From assembly GCA_036821825.1 (NCBI GenBank), contig DAISIV010000045.1, positions 1 through 27,234 on the forward strand: 27,234 nucleotides of DNA. Reading direction: 5' to 3'. Source of the stretch: CAITZA01 sp937915285. Lineage in GTDB: Bacteria > Desulfobacterota > Desulfomonilia > Desulfomonilales > Desulfomonilaceae. A model generated the notes under the pieces. It was not told the origin of the DNA. It made no database searches and saw only the letters and a program-made list of their open reading frames with translations. The stretch's first letter is position 1. Every line of letters starts with the position of its first letter. Position numbers and translations under genes: made by a program. Of the stretch, positions 1-8,271 are shown in pieces.

Positions 1-68
1 ACCCGTCAGGTCCGGAAGGAAGCAGCGGACGTAATCTCGGGGGTCGGCCCTCTCCTGGTTGTCGGCGT
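1..68 (+). ncRNA. ffs: Signal recognition particle RNA (4.5S/SRP RNA), 3' part only
   Basis: The window opens inside the SRP RNA. The near-invariant domain IV apical sequence GTCAGGTCCGGAAGGAAGCA (5-24) is intact; this hairpin binds the M domain of Ffh to target nascent membrane proteins to the Sec translocon. The 5' strand of the long stem lies upstream of the window, so the gene is partial. The 3' end is estimated at about 60-70, where the returning stem strand runs out. It sits just ahead of dnaX, an arrangement seen in many bacteria. Identity is very sure; the exact 3' end is not. Confidence 0.93.
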
Positions 69-103
69 ATCTCCCTTTGAATCTCTGAGACCTCTTCACA
101 CTG

Positions 104-1873
104 ATGCCTCCCTACCTAGTCCTTGCAAGAAAATACCGACCGACTACTTTTAGCGATGTGGTGGGGCAGAACCACGTTGTAAAGACCCTCAAGAATTCTA
201 TCGTATCCGGAAGGGTAGGGCACGCCTTCCTTTTTTGCGGTGTCAGGGGGGTCGGTAAGACAACGGTAGCACGCATTCTTGCCAAATCACTGAACTGCAC
301 AGGACGGCCGGAGCAGGATGCCGATCCATGCAACAAATGTGTCTCATGCACGGAAATTTCGGGCGGATACAGTGTGGATGTTATCGAGATAGATGGAGCC
401 TCAAACACTTCGGTTGAAAATATCAGGGAAATAAACGAGAATATAAAATATCCACCGGTGGGGTCATCGTACAAGATCATCATCATTGATGAAGTCCACA
501 TGATATCTATAAATGCCTTCAATGCTTTGTTGAAGACACTCGAAGAACCTCCACCTCATGCCAAATTCATCTTTGCTACCACAGAATCCCACAAGGTACC
601 AGCTACCATCAACTCGAGGTGCCAGAGATTCAATTTCCGAACCATATCTACATCAGACATATCAATCGGAATCGGGAAAATACTTTCGCTGGAAGGTATC
701 AGCGCTGAACCGGATTCGTTAGACGTCATTGCCAGGGAAGCCAGGGGATCATTCAGAGATGCGCTTAGTCTGTTAGATCAGGTCATCGCATTTAGTGATG
801 GTCAGATAACTACCGATCAGGTAGCGTCAATTCTTGGGATTGACGGCAGAGACAGCCTGTCACAGCTTGTCGAACTGGTTATTGCTCGGGATTCAGCCAA
901 GGTATTGGCCCTACTCAGCAAACTGTTCCAGAAAGGATACGATCCAGACCAGTTCGTCATAGACCTGATTCAGTATCTTCGAAATCTTATAGTGATGGCC
1001 ACTGTCAAGGATGAAAGCAATATTTCAGCAATCCTGGATGTCAGCCAGTCTGAATATGATGACATGAAAAAGATAGTGTCCTACTGTTCAGCAATGGAAC
1101 TGCAAAATTTCTTCACCTTGTTGATGAAGACTGAAGGCGAAATCAAGAAATCTCTCAACCCGTGGGTAGCGCTGGAAATGATGTTGCTCCGCGTGGCCAA
1201 TTCCCCGCAACTCATTGACTTGCGTACTATAATCGGCAAGCTGGATAGCCTGGAAAAGACACTGAAGTTGACGGGCGCTGCCATCGCAGTATCAGGATCG
1301 AAACCTGGGCCGACATCCGGGGCTTCACGGGAAAGCAGAACAACCGTACGTCCATCGCCAGCCCCGACAATATTAACGCCAGACCAAACCGCTCCCAAAT
1401 CGCCTGAAACAAAAAGCCAGGACGCTTGTGTCACTGAAAAGGCCATCAGCCGGCCTACGGGTAGCGCTTCGGATGCATGGATGGAATTAAAGTCCCATAT
1501 CCGTGGCCATGGCCATGAATCTTCTCTTGCCCTAATGGAACACGCTGAACTGGTCACGTACGGTCCCAGGTTAGTAGAAATAGGTTTTACCAAAAGTGTC
1601 TACAAGGAACAGTTTGAAGAAAATTTAAAAAATAAACCGGAATTAAAAAATATTTTTGATGACTTTTTTGGTAAGGTTAAAGTAAAAACGTTGATGTTGT
1701 CTCAAGAGACTTCATTAAAGGATCAAAAACCTTACGATTCAGTAGTGGATGGACAAACCGATCAACACAGGGCAATCAGAAGTGAAGCCATGGAGAATCC
1801 GATCATCAGGCAGGCGCTAAAGGAATTTGAAAATAGCGCCATAGAGGAGATCAGGATTATAGCTGGTAAGTAG
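104..1873 (+). CDS. dnaX: DNA polymerase III subunits gamma/tau (clamp loader ATPase)
   Basis: Clamp-loader AAA+ ATPase, which with delta and delta' loads the beta sliding clamp and, in its long form, ties the polymerase cores to the helicase. The N-terminus starts with the family hallmark LARKYRPTTFSDVVGQ. Walker A GVRGVGKT lies at residues 46-53, the zinc cysteines at C65, C76, C79 and C82, Walker B IIIIDE at 125-130, sensor residues near TTES (159-162) and the SRC arginine-finger motif at 171-173. A Pro/Ser/Thr-rich linker (about 395-450) precedes a C-terminal domain, so this is a full tau-type protein of 589 aa. The start ATG lies 36 nt after the SRP RNA. The usual downstream partners ybaB and recR are not here. 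A possible slippery site near 1624 is described under findings. Confidence 0.96.
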   Translation: MPPYLVLARKYRPTTFSDVVGQNHVVKTLKNSIVSGRVGHAFLFCGVRGVGKTTVARILAKSLNCTGRPEQDADPCNKCVSCTEISGGYSVDVIEIDGASNTSVENIREINENIKYPPVGSSYKIIIIDEVHMISINAFNALLKTLEEPPPHAKFIFATTESHKVPATINSRCQRFNFRTISTSDISIGIGKILSLEGISAEPDSLDVIAREARGSFRDALSLLDQVIAFSDGQITTDQVASILGIDGRDSLSQLVELVIARDSAKVLALLSKLFQKGYDPDQFVIDLIQYLRNLIVMATVKDESNISAILDVSQSEYDDMKKIVSYCSAMELQNFFTLLMKTEGEIKKSLNPWVALEMMLLRVANSPQLIDLRTIIGKLDSLEKTLKLTGAAIAVSGSKPGPTSGASRESRTTVRPSPAPTILTPDQTAPKSPETKSQDACVTEKAISRPTGSASDAWMELKSHIRGHGHESSLALMEHAELVTYGPRLVEIGFTKSVYKEQFEENLKNKPELKNIFDDFFGKVKVKTLMLSQETSLKDQKPYDSVVDGQTDQHRAIRSEAMENPIIRQALKEFENSAIEEIRIIAGK

Positions 1874-1939
1874 AGTCTTTTTGGGCCTGCTTGTACCGGT
1901 GATATGGTAAAAGGGCTTTACAAAACATCGCTGAGCTTC

Positions 1940-1968
1940 TTGACAGACTGTTCATCAGGCCTTAGTTT
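1940..1968 (+). promoter_or_regulatory. Candidate sigma70-type promoter for the 2037 gene block
   Basis: A perfect -35 TTGACA (1940-1945) is followed by a 17-nt spacer and a -10-like TAGTTT (1963-1968), about 70 nt upstream of the start codon at 2037. It would drive the small Cys-rich protein and probably the cytochrome b5/UbiA genes behind it. The -10 matches only partly and no terminator was found after dnaX, so read-through from dnaX is also possible. Confidence 0.4.
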
Positions 1969-2036
1969 GAGAGGACGGAAGTCTTTTACAGATAGTCTTG
2001 ATCTTGAATTTCAAAAATTATTGATAGGAGCTACCA

Positions 2037-2363
2037 ATGTCAGGATGTAGAAGCTGTTCGGGATGTGCGCCTGAACCACGTTTTACCCCTAACAAGAAAC
2101 CGGAAAAACTATCTCCAGTAGAGACCTCGGGGAATCCTCGATACCCTCGTGTTTTTGTTGGGTCCCAGGCGATATATTCTGATGCTGATGTCCAGATGAT
2201 AGTGGAAGTGATATCTGATGAGTGCGATGAATCTGTCGACAGGTTCCAGGTTGAACCCAAAACCATTTTGAAGGGCGGAAACAATTCCACATTCGAGGAG
2301 AAATGTTTGCTCATCCACCAGCAGGTTGGGGAAAGTTGCTGGAAACTTCAGGCCTTGCTGTAG
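2037..2363 (+). CDS. Small Cys-rich hypothetical protein
   Basis: Not recognised. The 108-aa product begins MSGCRSCSGC, a CxxCxxC cluster (C4, C7, C10) that could bind a metal or form disulfides, and has two further isolated cysteines near the middle and C-terminal half (DECDE and EKCLL) plus one in ESCWK. No signal peptide or membrane segment is visible. The start is supported by a good Shine-Dalgarno TAGGAG (2024-2029) 7 nt before the ATG, and by the promoter-like sequence at 1940-1968. It ends 42 nt before the cytochrome b5-like gene and may be co-transcribed with it. An overlapping 159-aa reading frame on the other strand (2109-2588) is judged a shadow. Moderate confidence that it is a real gene; no function proposed. 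Confidence 0.6.
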   Translation: MSGCRSCSGCAPEPRFTPNKKPEKLSPVETSGNPRYPRVFVGSQAIYSDADVQMIVEVISDECDESVDRFQVEPKTILKGGNNSTFEEKCLLIHQQVGESCWKLQALL

Positions 2364-2405
2364 GTTGATGTTTGTGAATTTAGGGATGGACATGGTGACG
2401 CACAC

Positions 2406-3119
2406 ATGAAAAACTTTTCTGCGGAAGATATCTCCAGGTCTGATGGCAAGGACGGTAAGCCGGCTCTGGTCGTAGTCGATGGTAAAGTATTCGACGTAAG
2501 CGCCAGCAAGCGTTGGCCAGGAGGTCTTCATATGAGGCGTCACCAGGCCGGTTCCGATCTGAGTTCGGATCTCAATGCTGCGCCGCATGGACCGGAAGTC
2601 CTGGAAAGGGTTCAGTTAGTCGGTGAGTTTACAGCGGATCAAAAAACCAGACCTGAGGGACTGAAAGGCTCCATAGAGGCTTTTCTGGAGAGACACCCCT
2701 TCTATCGACGACATCCTCATCCCGCAGTAGTGCATTTTCCGCTGGGGCTTATATTGGTCACACCCTTGTTGGAACTGGCTGGAGTCATACAGGGTTCATC
2801 TGCTACGGAGTGGGCGGCATTTCTTACACTGGCTATCGGCTCGGTATCAATTATGGGCGCTATTGTCACGGGTTACCTGACATGGTGGTTGAATTATGAC
2901 GCTGCGGAATCACCCGTAATCAGAAACAAAAGGATCATGGCATGGTCAGCGCTATTACTTTCCATGTCCGCCTGTTTCATAAGAATGTTCCTGATCAGCG
3001 ATCCCTTGAAAACAGTGGATCTTTCTGTCATAGCCTACATGGTCAACATAGTGGCAGTGGCCGCTGCAGTCGGCTTTACCGGCTTTCTAGGTGGGAAACT
3101 GACTTTCCCGTATGACTGA
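2406..3119 (+). CDS. Cytochrome b5-like domain protein fused to DUF2231 membrane domain
   Basis: Two-domain protein of 237 aa. Residues about 4-75 form a cytochrome b5-like heme/steroid-binding domain: VVVDGKVFDVSAS, then WPGGLHMRRHQAGSDLS and an APHG segment, which supply candidate histidine heme ligands (two in HMRRH, one in APH). Residues about 98-237 match the DUF2231 pattern, opening with HPHPAVVHFPLGL and continuing through about four hydrophobic helices to a short cytoplasmic or periplasmic tail. The protein is thus likely a membrane-anchored b-type heme electron carrier, possibly feeding a membrane oxidoreductase; no electron donor or acceptor is encoded nearby. A GGTGA motif 7 nt upstream supports the ATG. 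The gene is followed 24 nt later by the UbiA-type gene, suggesting an operon. Confidence 0.85.
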   Translation: MKNFSAEDISRSDGKDGKPALVVVDGKVFDVSASKRWPGGLHMRRHQAGSDLSSDLNAAPHGPEVLERVQLVGEFTADQKTRPEGLKGSIEAFLERHPFYRRHPHPAVVHFPLGLILVTPLLELAGVIQGSSATEWAAFLTLAIGSVSIMGAIVTGYLTWWLNYDAAESPVIRNKRIMAWSALLLSMSACFIRMFLISDPLKTVDLSVIAYMVNIVAVAAAVGFTGFLGGKLTFPYD

Positions 3120-3143
3120 TCAAATCTTGGTGAATTCTATTTC

Positions 3144-4109
3144 ATGCGCCAACCGGTCAATCTTGCCAAGGACGAAAGATTGAACAGTAATTCCTTGCTC
3201 ACTCGTTTGAAGCTTTTTCTGGGGCTCTCCAGGACCCCTCATGCCATACTGGATGTAGCCACACCGGCAATGGCAGCGTTGCTGTATCTCGGTCACTTCC
3301 CACCCGTCCCCACAATATTACTTGGTCTTTTGACTGCATTTGCGGGGTACACCGCTGTTTACGCCTTGAATGACATAGTTGATGTAAATGTGGACAGGCA
3401 AAGGCTTTCCGTGGTTGAGCACGAGCAAGGCTTGTTTGATGTTGATGAAATATTCGTAAGGCATCCGGTTGCTCAAGGACTTCTAAGCTATCGACAGGCG
3501 CTGTCATGGTTTATGTTCTGGTCGGCAGTAGCCATTGTCGGCGCGTGGCTTCTGAATCCCTACTGTGGCCTTCTGTTTCTTGTTTCTGCCTCGTTGGAGG
3601 CAGTCTATTGCAAGCTTTTGAAAATAACGCATCTTAAGATCATACCATCAGCCCTGGTGAAGGCTAGTGGAGGAGTGGCGGGCATACTTGCGGTTGATCC
3701 GGCCCCTTCGCTGGGATTCCTTTTTGTGCTGGCTCTGTGGTTGGCTGCCTGGGAGGTGGGTGGACAGAATATAGCTAATGACATCGTAGACATGGACAAT
3801 GATTCTAAAGTTTGTGCCCGTACGACATTGACCGTCAAGGGACTGCATGAGTCGATCTTCTACCTTGTTGTTGCTAATGGGATGGCCTTCTTTGGTAGCC
3901 TGGCGATCTTCGCGTTGGCTGGAAACGGCGTTGGCTGGCTCTATCCGTTATTGGCTGGAGTCGTTAGCTGGTTTTTGATACTTGAACCTACCAAGTCGCT
4001 TTACTTTAACCCTGGAAATCAGGCTGCGGCGCGACTTTTTAACAGAGCCAGTTACATACCTGTCGCACTATTGTCCATCACTGTCCTTTCATGCGCCTTC
4101 CCCCTCTAA
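3144..4109 (+). CDS. UbiA-family prenyltransferase
   Basis: Integral membrane prenyltransferase of 321 aa with about eight to nine hydrophobic helices. The first Asp-rich motif NDIVDVNVD (N76, D77, D80, D84) binds the prenyl diphosphate through magnesium, and the second, NDIVDMDND (D213, D216, D220), sits in the matching later loop. Family members transfer a prenyl chain to an aromatic or polar acceptor (quinone, heme O, chlorophyll, or archaeal-type lipid precursors). The acceptor cannot be read from the sequence, so the ubiA/menA label is not applied. The segment RHPVAQGLLS after the first motif resembles the substrate loop of the family. The gene lies just behind the cytochrome b5-DUF2231 gene and ahead of a methyltransferase and a glycosyltransferase. 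The ribosome-binding site is weak. Confidence 0.88.
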   Translation: MRQPVNLAKDERLNSNSLLTRLKLFLGLSRTPHAILDVATPAMAALLYLGHFPPVPTILLGLLTAFAGYTAVYALNDIVDVNVDRQRLSVVEHEQGLFDVDEIFVRHPVAQGLLSYRQALSWFMFWSAVAIVGAWLLNPYCGLLFLVSASLEAVYCKLLKITHLKIIPSALVKASGGVAGILAVDPAPSLGFLFVLALWLAAWEVGGQNIANDIVDMDNDSKVCARTTLTVKGLHESIFYLVVANGMAFFGSLAIFALAGNGVGWLYPLLAGVVSWFLILEPTKSLYFNPGNQAAARLFNRASYIPVALLSITVLSCAFPL

Positions 4110-4209
4110 AAAAGCAGGTTTCTTTTCGGGATGGATAAGCAACTTATCAATCGACCTTTGTAATTTGATTTTAAGGAGATATGAAATCAGGAACCCTAAG
4201 TTTGATGAC

Positions 4210-4806
4210 ATGTTAATGAACTGGCCTGAAAGGGTATGGATTTACAGCCCTGTACGTGAGATCTTTCAGCGTAGGGAAGTAAGGAAGTGGCTCGGCTTAG
4301 CCAGCCCGTCAGAGAAAGGTCTGGCGTTGGAGATAGGTTGCGGGTTGGGACGTGGAGCGCGACTAATGGTGGACAAGATGGGTTTTTCTCATGTTGTCGC
4401 TTTTGATCTGGAAGAGATTCTCGTCAAACGCGCAAACTGGATGAGACCCAAAAGACTTGAAGATGTTGTAGATTTCTATGTTGGAGACGCCCAATTTCTT
4501 CCATTTTCAGAATCTGTGTTTGACGCAGTTGTAAATTTCGGGATTATCCATCATGTCCTGGATTGGCGAAAAACCATTAGAGAAATTTCCCGTACTTTGA
4601 AAAAAGGGGGTATCTTTTATTTTGAAGAAATTTATCCTCCTTTGTACGCCAACCCGATTTTGAAAGCCATGCTGCGTCATCCCCGGGAAGATCGATTTCA
4701 TGAGATGGAATTTCTGACTGAGCTAAAAAAGAATTCCCTGAATTTGATTGAGGGCTTTGCGACCGGTTCCAGGTTCGGAATAGTGGGCGCAGCAAGAAAA
4801 ACTTGA
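4210..4806 (+). CDS. Class I SAM-dependent methyltransferase
   Basis: Rossmann-fold methyltransferase. Motif I LEIGCGLGRGARL binds S-adenosylmethionine, the following acidic residue is in AFDLEE, GDAQFLPF is the adenine-side motif II and NFGIIHHVLDW is the motif III/IV region typical of UbiE/Methyltransf_11 types. The substrate is unknown; the prenyltransferase directly upstream and glycosyltransferase downstream suggest a lipid or quinone-like molecule (inference). The start is uncertain: ATG 4210 gives 198 aa beginning MLMNWPERVW, where many relatives begin. The frame is open further upstream to a TTG at 3982 inside the UbiA gene, and the residues just before 4210 look protein-like, so a TTG near 4165 remains possible. 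A strong AAGGAG at 4173-4178 leads only to an out-of-frame ATG. Confidence 0.82.
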   Translation: MLMNWPERVWIYSPVREIFQRREVRKWLGLASPSEKGLALEIGCGLGRGARLMVDKMGFSHVVAFDLEEILVKRANWMRPKRLEDVVDFYVGDAQFLPFSESVFDAVVNFGIIHHVLDWRKTIREISRTLKKGGIFYFEEIYPPLYANPILKAMLRHPREDRFHEMEFLTELKKNSLNLIEGFATGSRFGIVGAARKT

Positions 4807-4899
4807 AGTCAATGGTGATCTTGGATGCGGTTGAAAATCGTCCCGTGACAAATTTCTTGGGCCAGCGCAAAAAAAGATAGCAGGCCATTTTATTTCTGA

Positions 4900-4931
4900 T
4901 AAAATCCCCCGGTGTTTGTAACATCACAAAC
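4900..4931 (+). promoter_or_regulatory. Possible -10 element with adjoining inverted repeat
   Basis: In the 151-nt gap before the glycosyltransferase, TAAAAT (4900-4905) could be a -10 box, with no convincing -35. It is followed by GTTTGT (4914-4919), a 6-nt spacer and ACAAAC (4926-4931), an inverted repeat placed where a repressor could sit or where a short RNA hairpin could form. Suggestive only. Confidence 0.25.
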
Positions 4932-4957
4932 CTATTTATCACTTTAGGATCAACGAC

Positions 4958-6223
4958 TTGGAGCATAGTGGTTTTATAGCAGGCGCCATCCTGCTGACAT
5001 ACATCTTGGTGTTCTGGATTGCCAGAATTCACGAAATCCGTGAAAATGACAGATGTGTTCCGCTTCTTTATCCTCGTCAGGGCGTGACCTTACCAGACAA
5101 TCCGCCTCTCATATCGGTCCTGGTTCCAGCTCACAATGAGGAAAAAGTAATCGAAAAATGCCTAAAATCGATTCTGGCTCAGGATTACAGTAATCTGGAA
5201 CTGATATGCGTGGATGACCGGTCTACGGACAGGACTGGCTTGTTGGTTCAGAAGCTTTTCGAGAATCGTTCGAACTGCCGATTGGTAACGGTAAAAAAGA
5301 GACTTGAAGGTTGGACCGGCAAATGTCATGCCCTTGATGTTGCCTCGAAACTAGCCAGGGGCGAATGGCTGGCCTTTCTCGACGCTGACAGCTCCCTTCA
5401 TCCCAAAGCTTTGAGAATATGTCTGGATGAAGCCCTTGAACGAAGGGTGAATCTGATCACCCTCACCCCAAAATTTCTTCTTGGCAGCTTTTGGGAAAAG
5501 GCTATTCAACCTACACTGGCTTCGATGGCCGCCATTATGTTTCCCCTAGCACAGGTGAATAATCCTGATAGCCCGGTAGCTACCGCTAACGGAATGTTCT
5601 TCATGCTAACGAGAAAGGCGTATGACAGGATAGGCGGGCATAAGAATGTCAGGGACCTGGCTGTGGAGGATATAGGAATTGGCAAAAGGGTGAAAGCGGC
5701 AGGCCTCGGGCTTGTGTTCGCCAATGGTCAGCATCTGTTGACAACGAGGATGTACAGCAATTTTGCCGAGGTTTTCATGGGGTGGACAAGAATCCTCAGC
5801 GCTGCAATGAATTACCGTGTCTCTACGGCGTTAAAATTTCTGGCGATGCACATTCTGGTCAGCCTACCATGCCTCATCCTGGCCCTGATTTTATATTCGG
5901 TCCCCGCAAGAGAGTTTATGCCGCACTCATGGTTCGTGCTTCCTTTTGCCTGCATTTTTGCCATAACAACCGCTTCTGCAAGATTTTTTGATCAATTGGG
6001 ACTTCCAAGGCGATATTCGGCCTATATCGGCCTCGGAAATCTAGCATTGATCCTGATGCACTTGACAATAGTAAAAAAAATATTGTTTCAAGACGCTCTG
6101 CATTGGCGAGGGGAAACGTACTGTAACACCAGGTATCAGCCAAAGAGTCTGGATCCTGCCAGCAGTGAGGCGTGGAATTCCAGGCACTCTGAAAGATTAC
6201 CCGATAGCTGGACATCGACTTGA
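4958..6223 (+). CDS. Membrane-bound GT2-family glycosyltransferase (HpnB/CrtQ-like)
   Basis: GT-A fold family 2 glycosyltransferase, 421 aa. An N-terminal membrane helix (residues about 6-22) precedes the catalytic domain: ISVLVPAHNEE (52-62), VDDRSTD with D86/D87 for the nucleotide, the metal-binding LDADS (D142, D144), the catalytic-base-type AVEDIG (E237, D238) and a GWTRIL segment at the QxxRW position. Two to three C-terminal helices follow, and HWRGETY near the end is a motif of hopene-associated HpnB and carotenoid CrtQ-like enzymes. It therefore likely glycosylates a lipid at the cytoplasmic face of the inner membrane, with donor and acceptor unknown. The start is TTG, preceded by AGGA at 4945-4948. 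It converges with the acyltransferase gene on the other strand. Hopanoid cyclase genes are not in the window, so the HpnB name is not assigned. Confidence 0.85.
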   Translation: MEHSGFIAGAILLTYILVFWIARIHEIRENDRCVPLLYPRQGVTLPDNPPLISVLVPAHNEEKVIEKCLKSILAQDYSNLELICVDDRSTDRTGLLVQKLFENRSNCRLVTVKKRLEGWTGKCHALDVASKLARGEWLAFLDADSSLHPKALRICLDEALERRVNLITLTPKFLLGSFWEKAIQPTLASMAAIMFPLAQVNNPDSPVATANGMFFMLTRKAYDRIGGHKNVRDLAVEDIGIGKRVKAAGLGLVFANGQHLLTTRMYSNFAEVFMGWTRILSAAMNYRVSTALKFLAMHILVSLPCLILALILYSVPAREFMPHSWFVLPFACIFAITTASARFFDQLGLPRRYSAYIGLGNLALILMHLTIVKKILFQDALHWRGETYCNTRYQPKSLDPASSEAWNSRHSERLPDSWTST

Positions 6224-6287
6224 AGTGAATGGCCAATCATTAAGCTAAGGCTTCTGACAGTATATCGACCTAAGTCTGCCGGAAATT

Positions 6288-7664
6288 TCAGAACTTCATC
6301 AATTCCTCTAAAATGAGGTCCAGATAAGCCTCGTTTTCCTGCTTTGAGAGGATACACGAAGATGTGGACAAGATGAAATTCAGTCTTTTTCTAAATATGT
6401 AAACCACGAGTAACGTCTTGGTTCTGGAAAGCATTTTGTAGGGTAATCCGAGAATTTCATTCACGCTCAATTCCCCGATCTCTGTGAAAGATGAATCCGA
6501 GTTGAGCTTTCCGTGATGGCTTTTGGGCCAAATGACCCCCAGCAATGTCACAGCGGTTGAAAATTCGTGCTGATCGGTGATGAACCCCACTATGCGTCGT
6601 CGAACCCTATAGGGGAAAATCCTGATGGCATCCACCATCTTTTTGATGTTTTTTACCAGATTCAGGTCGATATGATTACGGAAATGATGAATTCGCCTAA
6701 TTGCAATCGAGCGTAAGAAACGGTCGCTATCCACCCTGTCGCTTGGAAGGGATTCAAAAAAAATTAGAGAACTACTGTTTCCCGGATCTATGTCCTGAAA
6801 ACGGCCTCTCATGTTCACCGACACCGAAGTAGTAATCAAACCCGGGTTCACATTGCGGAGGGAATTCCAGTTGTCAATAGCATAGGTGGAAGCAGCCACT
6901 AGTGTATCGACAAGCGACAATCCCCTGCTTCTCAGATGTCCTTGAAGTTCCGTAGACTCTGATTCAGAAAGAATTCTCTTGGCATGATTCTGGCCCGTGT
7001 CGTGGGCACAACCACTGCCAACCGGAATCGATGGCCTAACAAAGAGATTATGGACAGTTTGCTTTAAGTCCTTTACGTGATCCCTCAAACCCGTCTTGCG
7101 GATTTTGGCTGGTCTCTTTAGCGATCCTGATATTGACAGGTATTCTCGCTCCCGATCATGTCCCTGACCCCTAGTGATTTCATGATACGTCAGGATAGTT
7201 TCCTGTCCTATATCCGAGGCGAACGCCGCATCTCCGGCAGCATGATGCAACACCCAACCTATCAGAAAATGCTGTTCCAAAACTTTTATGCAATGAAATT
7301 CAGATGATACCTCTTGGGTAAGGTCCCAGTCACGTTCCAGACGATCCGATATGGTTGCAAGGATTTTGTCCGTTGAGTCTTCCTGCTGTTGCCTGTCAGA
7401 AATGTCATGGAAAAATACCGGCAGTTTTTCCGGACTGCAAAATTTCCACTCTGGAAAATGAAGGCCCCATTTCCTTTTATCGTTGATTACGCTTACAAGC
7501 TGGGGGAATTTTGATGCGACTTTCCTGGCTGCCTGAAATGCGATTTCCGGTCTCATCGGCCCCCTCAAATCTATCAAGCATACCAGGATGTTCTTGGTCT
7601 GACCGACGCTGGACAATGCCAACATTTCAGACGAAGCCCCGAGTCTCAGCCCACCTTCAGACAA
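6288..7664 (-). CDS. Condensation-domain-like acyltransferase
   Basis: The protein carries HHAAGDA, the HHxxxD active-site signature shared by NRPS condensation domains, carnitine/chloramphenicol acetyltransferases, wax-ester synthases and PapA-type acyltransferases; it falls at about residue 140, the usual place for a stand-alone two-lobed enzyme of about 460 aa. It probably moves an acyl group from a CoA or carrier thioester to a hydroxyl or amine. No carrier-protein or adenylation domain is attached. Start choice: the frame opens at TTG 7694, but a GGAGGG lies 6 nt before an in-frame TTG at 7664, which is preferred; ATG 7625 is a third option. It follows the Nudix gene closely on the same strand and converges on the glycosyltransferase, so a lipid-modifying role is plausible but unproven. 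Confidence 0.72.
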   Translation of the reverse strand: MSEGGLRLGASSEMLALSSVGQTKNILVCLIDLRGPMRPEIAFQAARKVASKFPQLVSVINDKRKWGLHFPEWKFCSPEKLPVFFHDISDRQQQEDSTDKILATISDRLERDWDLTQEVSSEFHCIKVLEQHFLIGWVLHHAAGDAAFASDIGQETILTYHEITRGQGHDREREYLSISGSLKRPAKIRKTGLRDHVKDLKQTVHNLFVRPSIPVGSGCAHDTGQNHAKRILSESESTELQGHLRSRGLSLVDTLVAASTYAIDNWNSLRNVNPGLITTSVSVNMRGRFQDIDPGNSSSLIFFESLPSDRVDSDRFLRSIAIRRIHHFRNHIDLNLVKNIKKMVDAIRIFPYRVRRRIVGFITDQHEFSTAVTLLGVIWPKSHHGKLNSDSSFTEIGELSVNEILGLPYKMLSRTKTLLVVYIFRKRLNFILSTSSCILSKQENEAYLDLILEELMKF

Positions 7665-7705
7665 TACTGACCCTCCAAAAACATGATTGCTCAAGACAAT
7701 GCAAA

Positions 7706-8164
7706 TTAATCATCGGAATTACAATGATTTCGATAGAGTTCAAAACCTTTGTGGATTACCTGAAGGGTGATGTCTGCGAGATCAAACCGTGACAAATCGT
7801 CTGCATGAGCCCAGGTAGCATCTGAAGCATCCGATCCGGCCTCGAATGTCCCTCCTTCCACCTCACACCAGTAATCAGCCAGAATGTAATGATAACGTAT
7901 GGATCCACATTCATCATAAAAAATTCGATCCAGCAACTCGACCAGAAATGTGGGTCTTACGATAAGATTGGTCTCTTCAAACGCCTCTCTAGTCACAGCG
8001 TCCAAGAGGGATTCACCCAAATTCACCAAACCACCCGGTATGCTCCACTGACCTTTGGAAGGCTCATTGGCTCTCCTGATCAATGCCACCTTCATGTCCT
8101 GAACGATCAAGGCGCCTACTCCAACCAGTGGGGACGTTGAATATTCTCGCTTGAAATCATCCAT
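7706..8164 (-). CDS. Nudix hydrolase
   Basis: Hydrolase of nucleoside diphosphates linked to another moiety. The Nudix box is clear: GGLVNLGESLLDAVTREAFEE follows G-x5-E-x7-R-E-x2-E-E, with Asn instead of the usual Gly shortly after it. The preceding PLVGVGALIV strand and RRANEPSKGQWSIPGG are typical of ADP-ribose pyrophosphatase or MutT-like members, but substrate cannot be decided. ATG 8164 (MDDFKREY) gives about 152 aa and matches where relatives begin; an upstream in-frame GTG at 8203 would add 13 residues, but its AGGA motif is too close. It lies about 70-110 nt behind the RNase E/G gene and 42 nt ahead of the preferred acyltransferase start. Confidence 0.9.
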   Translation of the reverse strand: MDDFKREYSTSPLVGVGALIVQDMKVALIRRANEPSKGQWSIPGGLVNLGESLLDAVTREAFEETNLIVRPTFLVELLDRIFYDECGSIRYHYILADYWCEVEGGTFEAGSDASDATWAHADDLSRFDLADITLQVIHKGFELYRNHCNSDD

Positions 8165-8271
8165 TTCTTTTGCTGCAAAACCGTTTCGAAAAAATTCCGC
8201 CACTTCCTGAAGAAGCGGCGGAACAATTTTTATTACCGGAATTCCTGGAATTCCATCCAGGTATTGTCACA

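Noticed and set aside
2109..2588. 159-aa open frame on the minus strand overlapping the Cys-rich and cytochrome b5 genes
   Set aside because: It runs antisense through the well-supported cytochrome b5 domain, has no recognisable motif and no clear ribosome-binding site.
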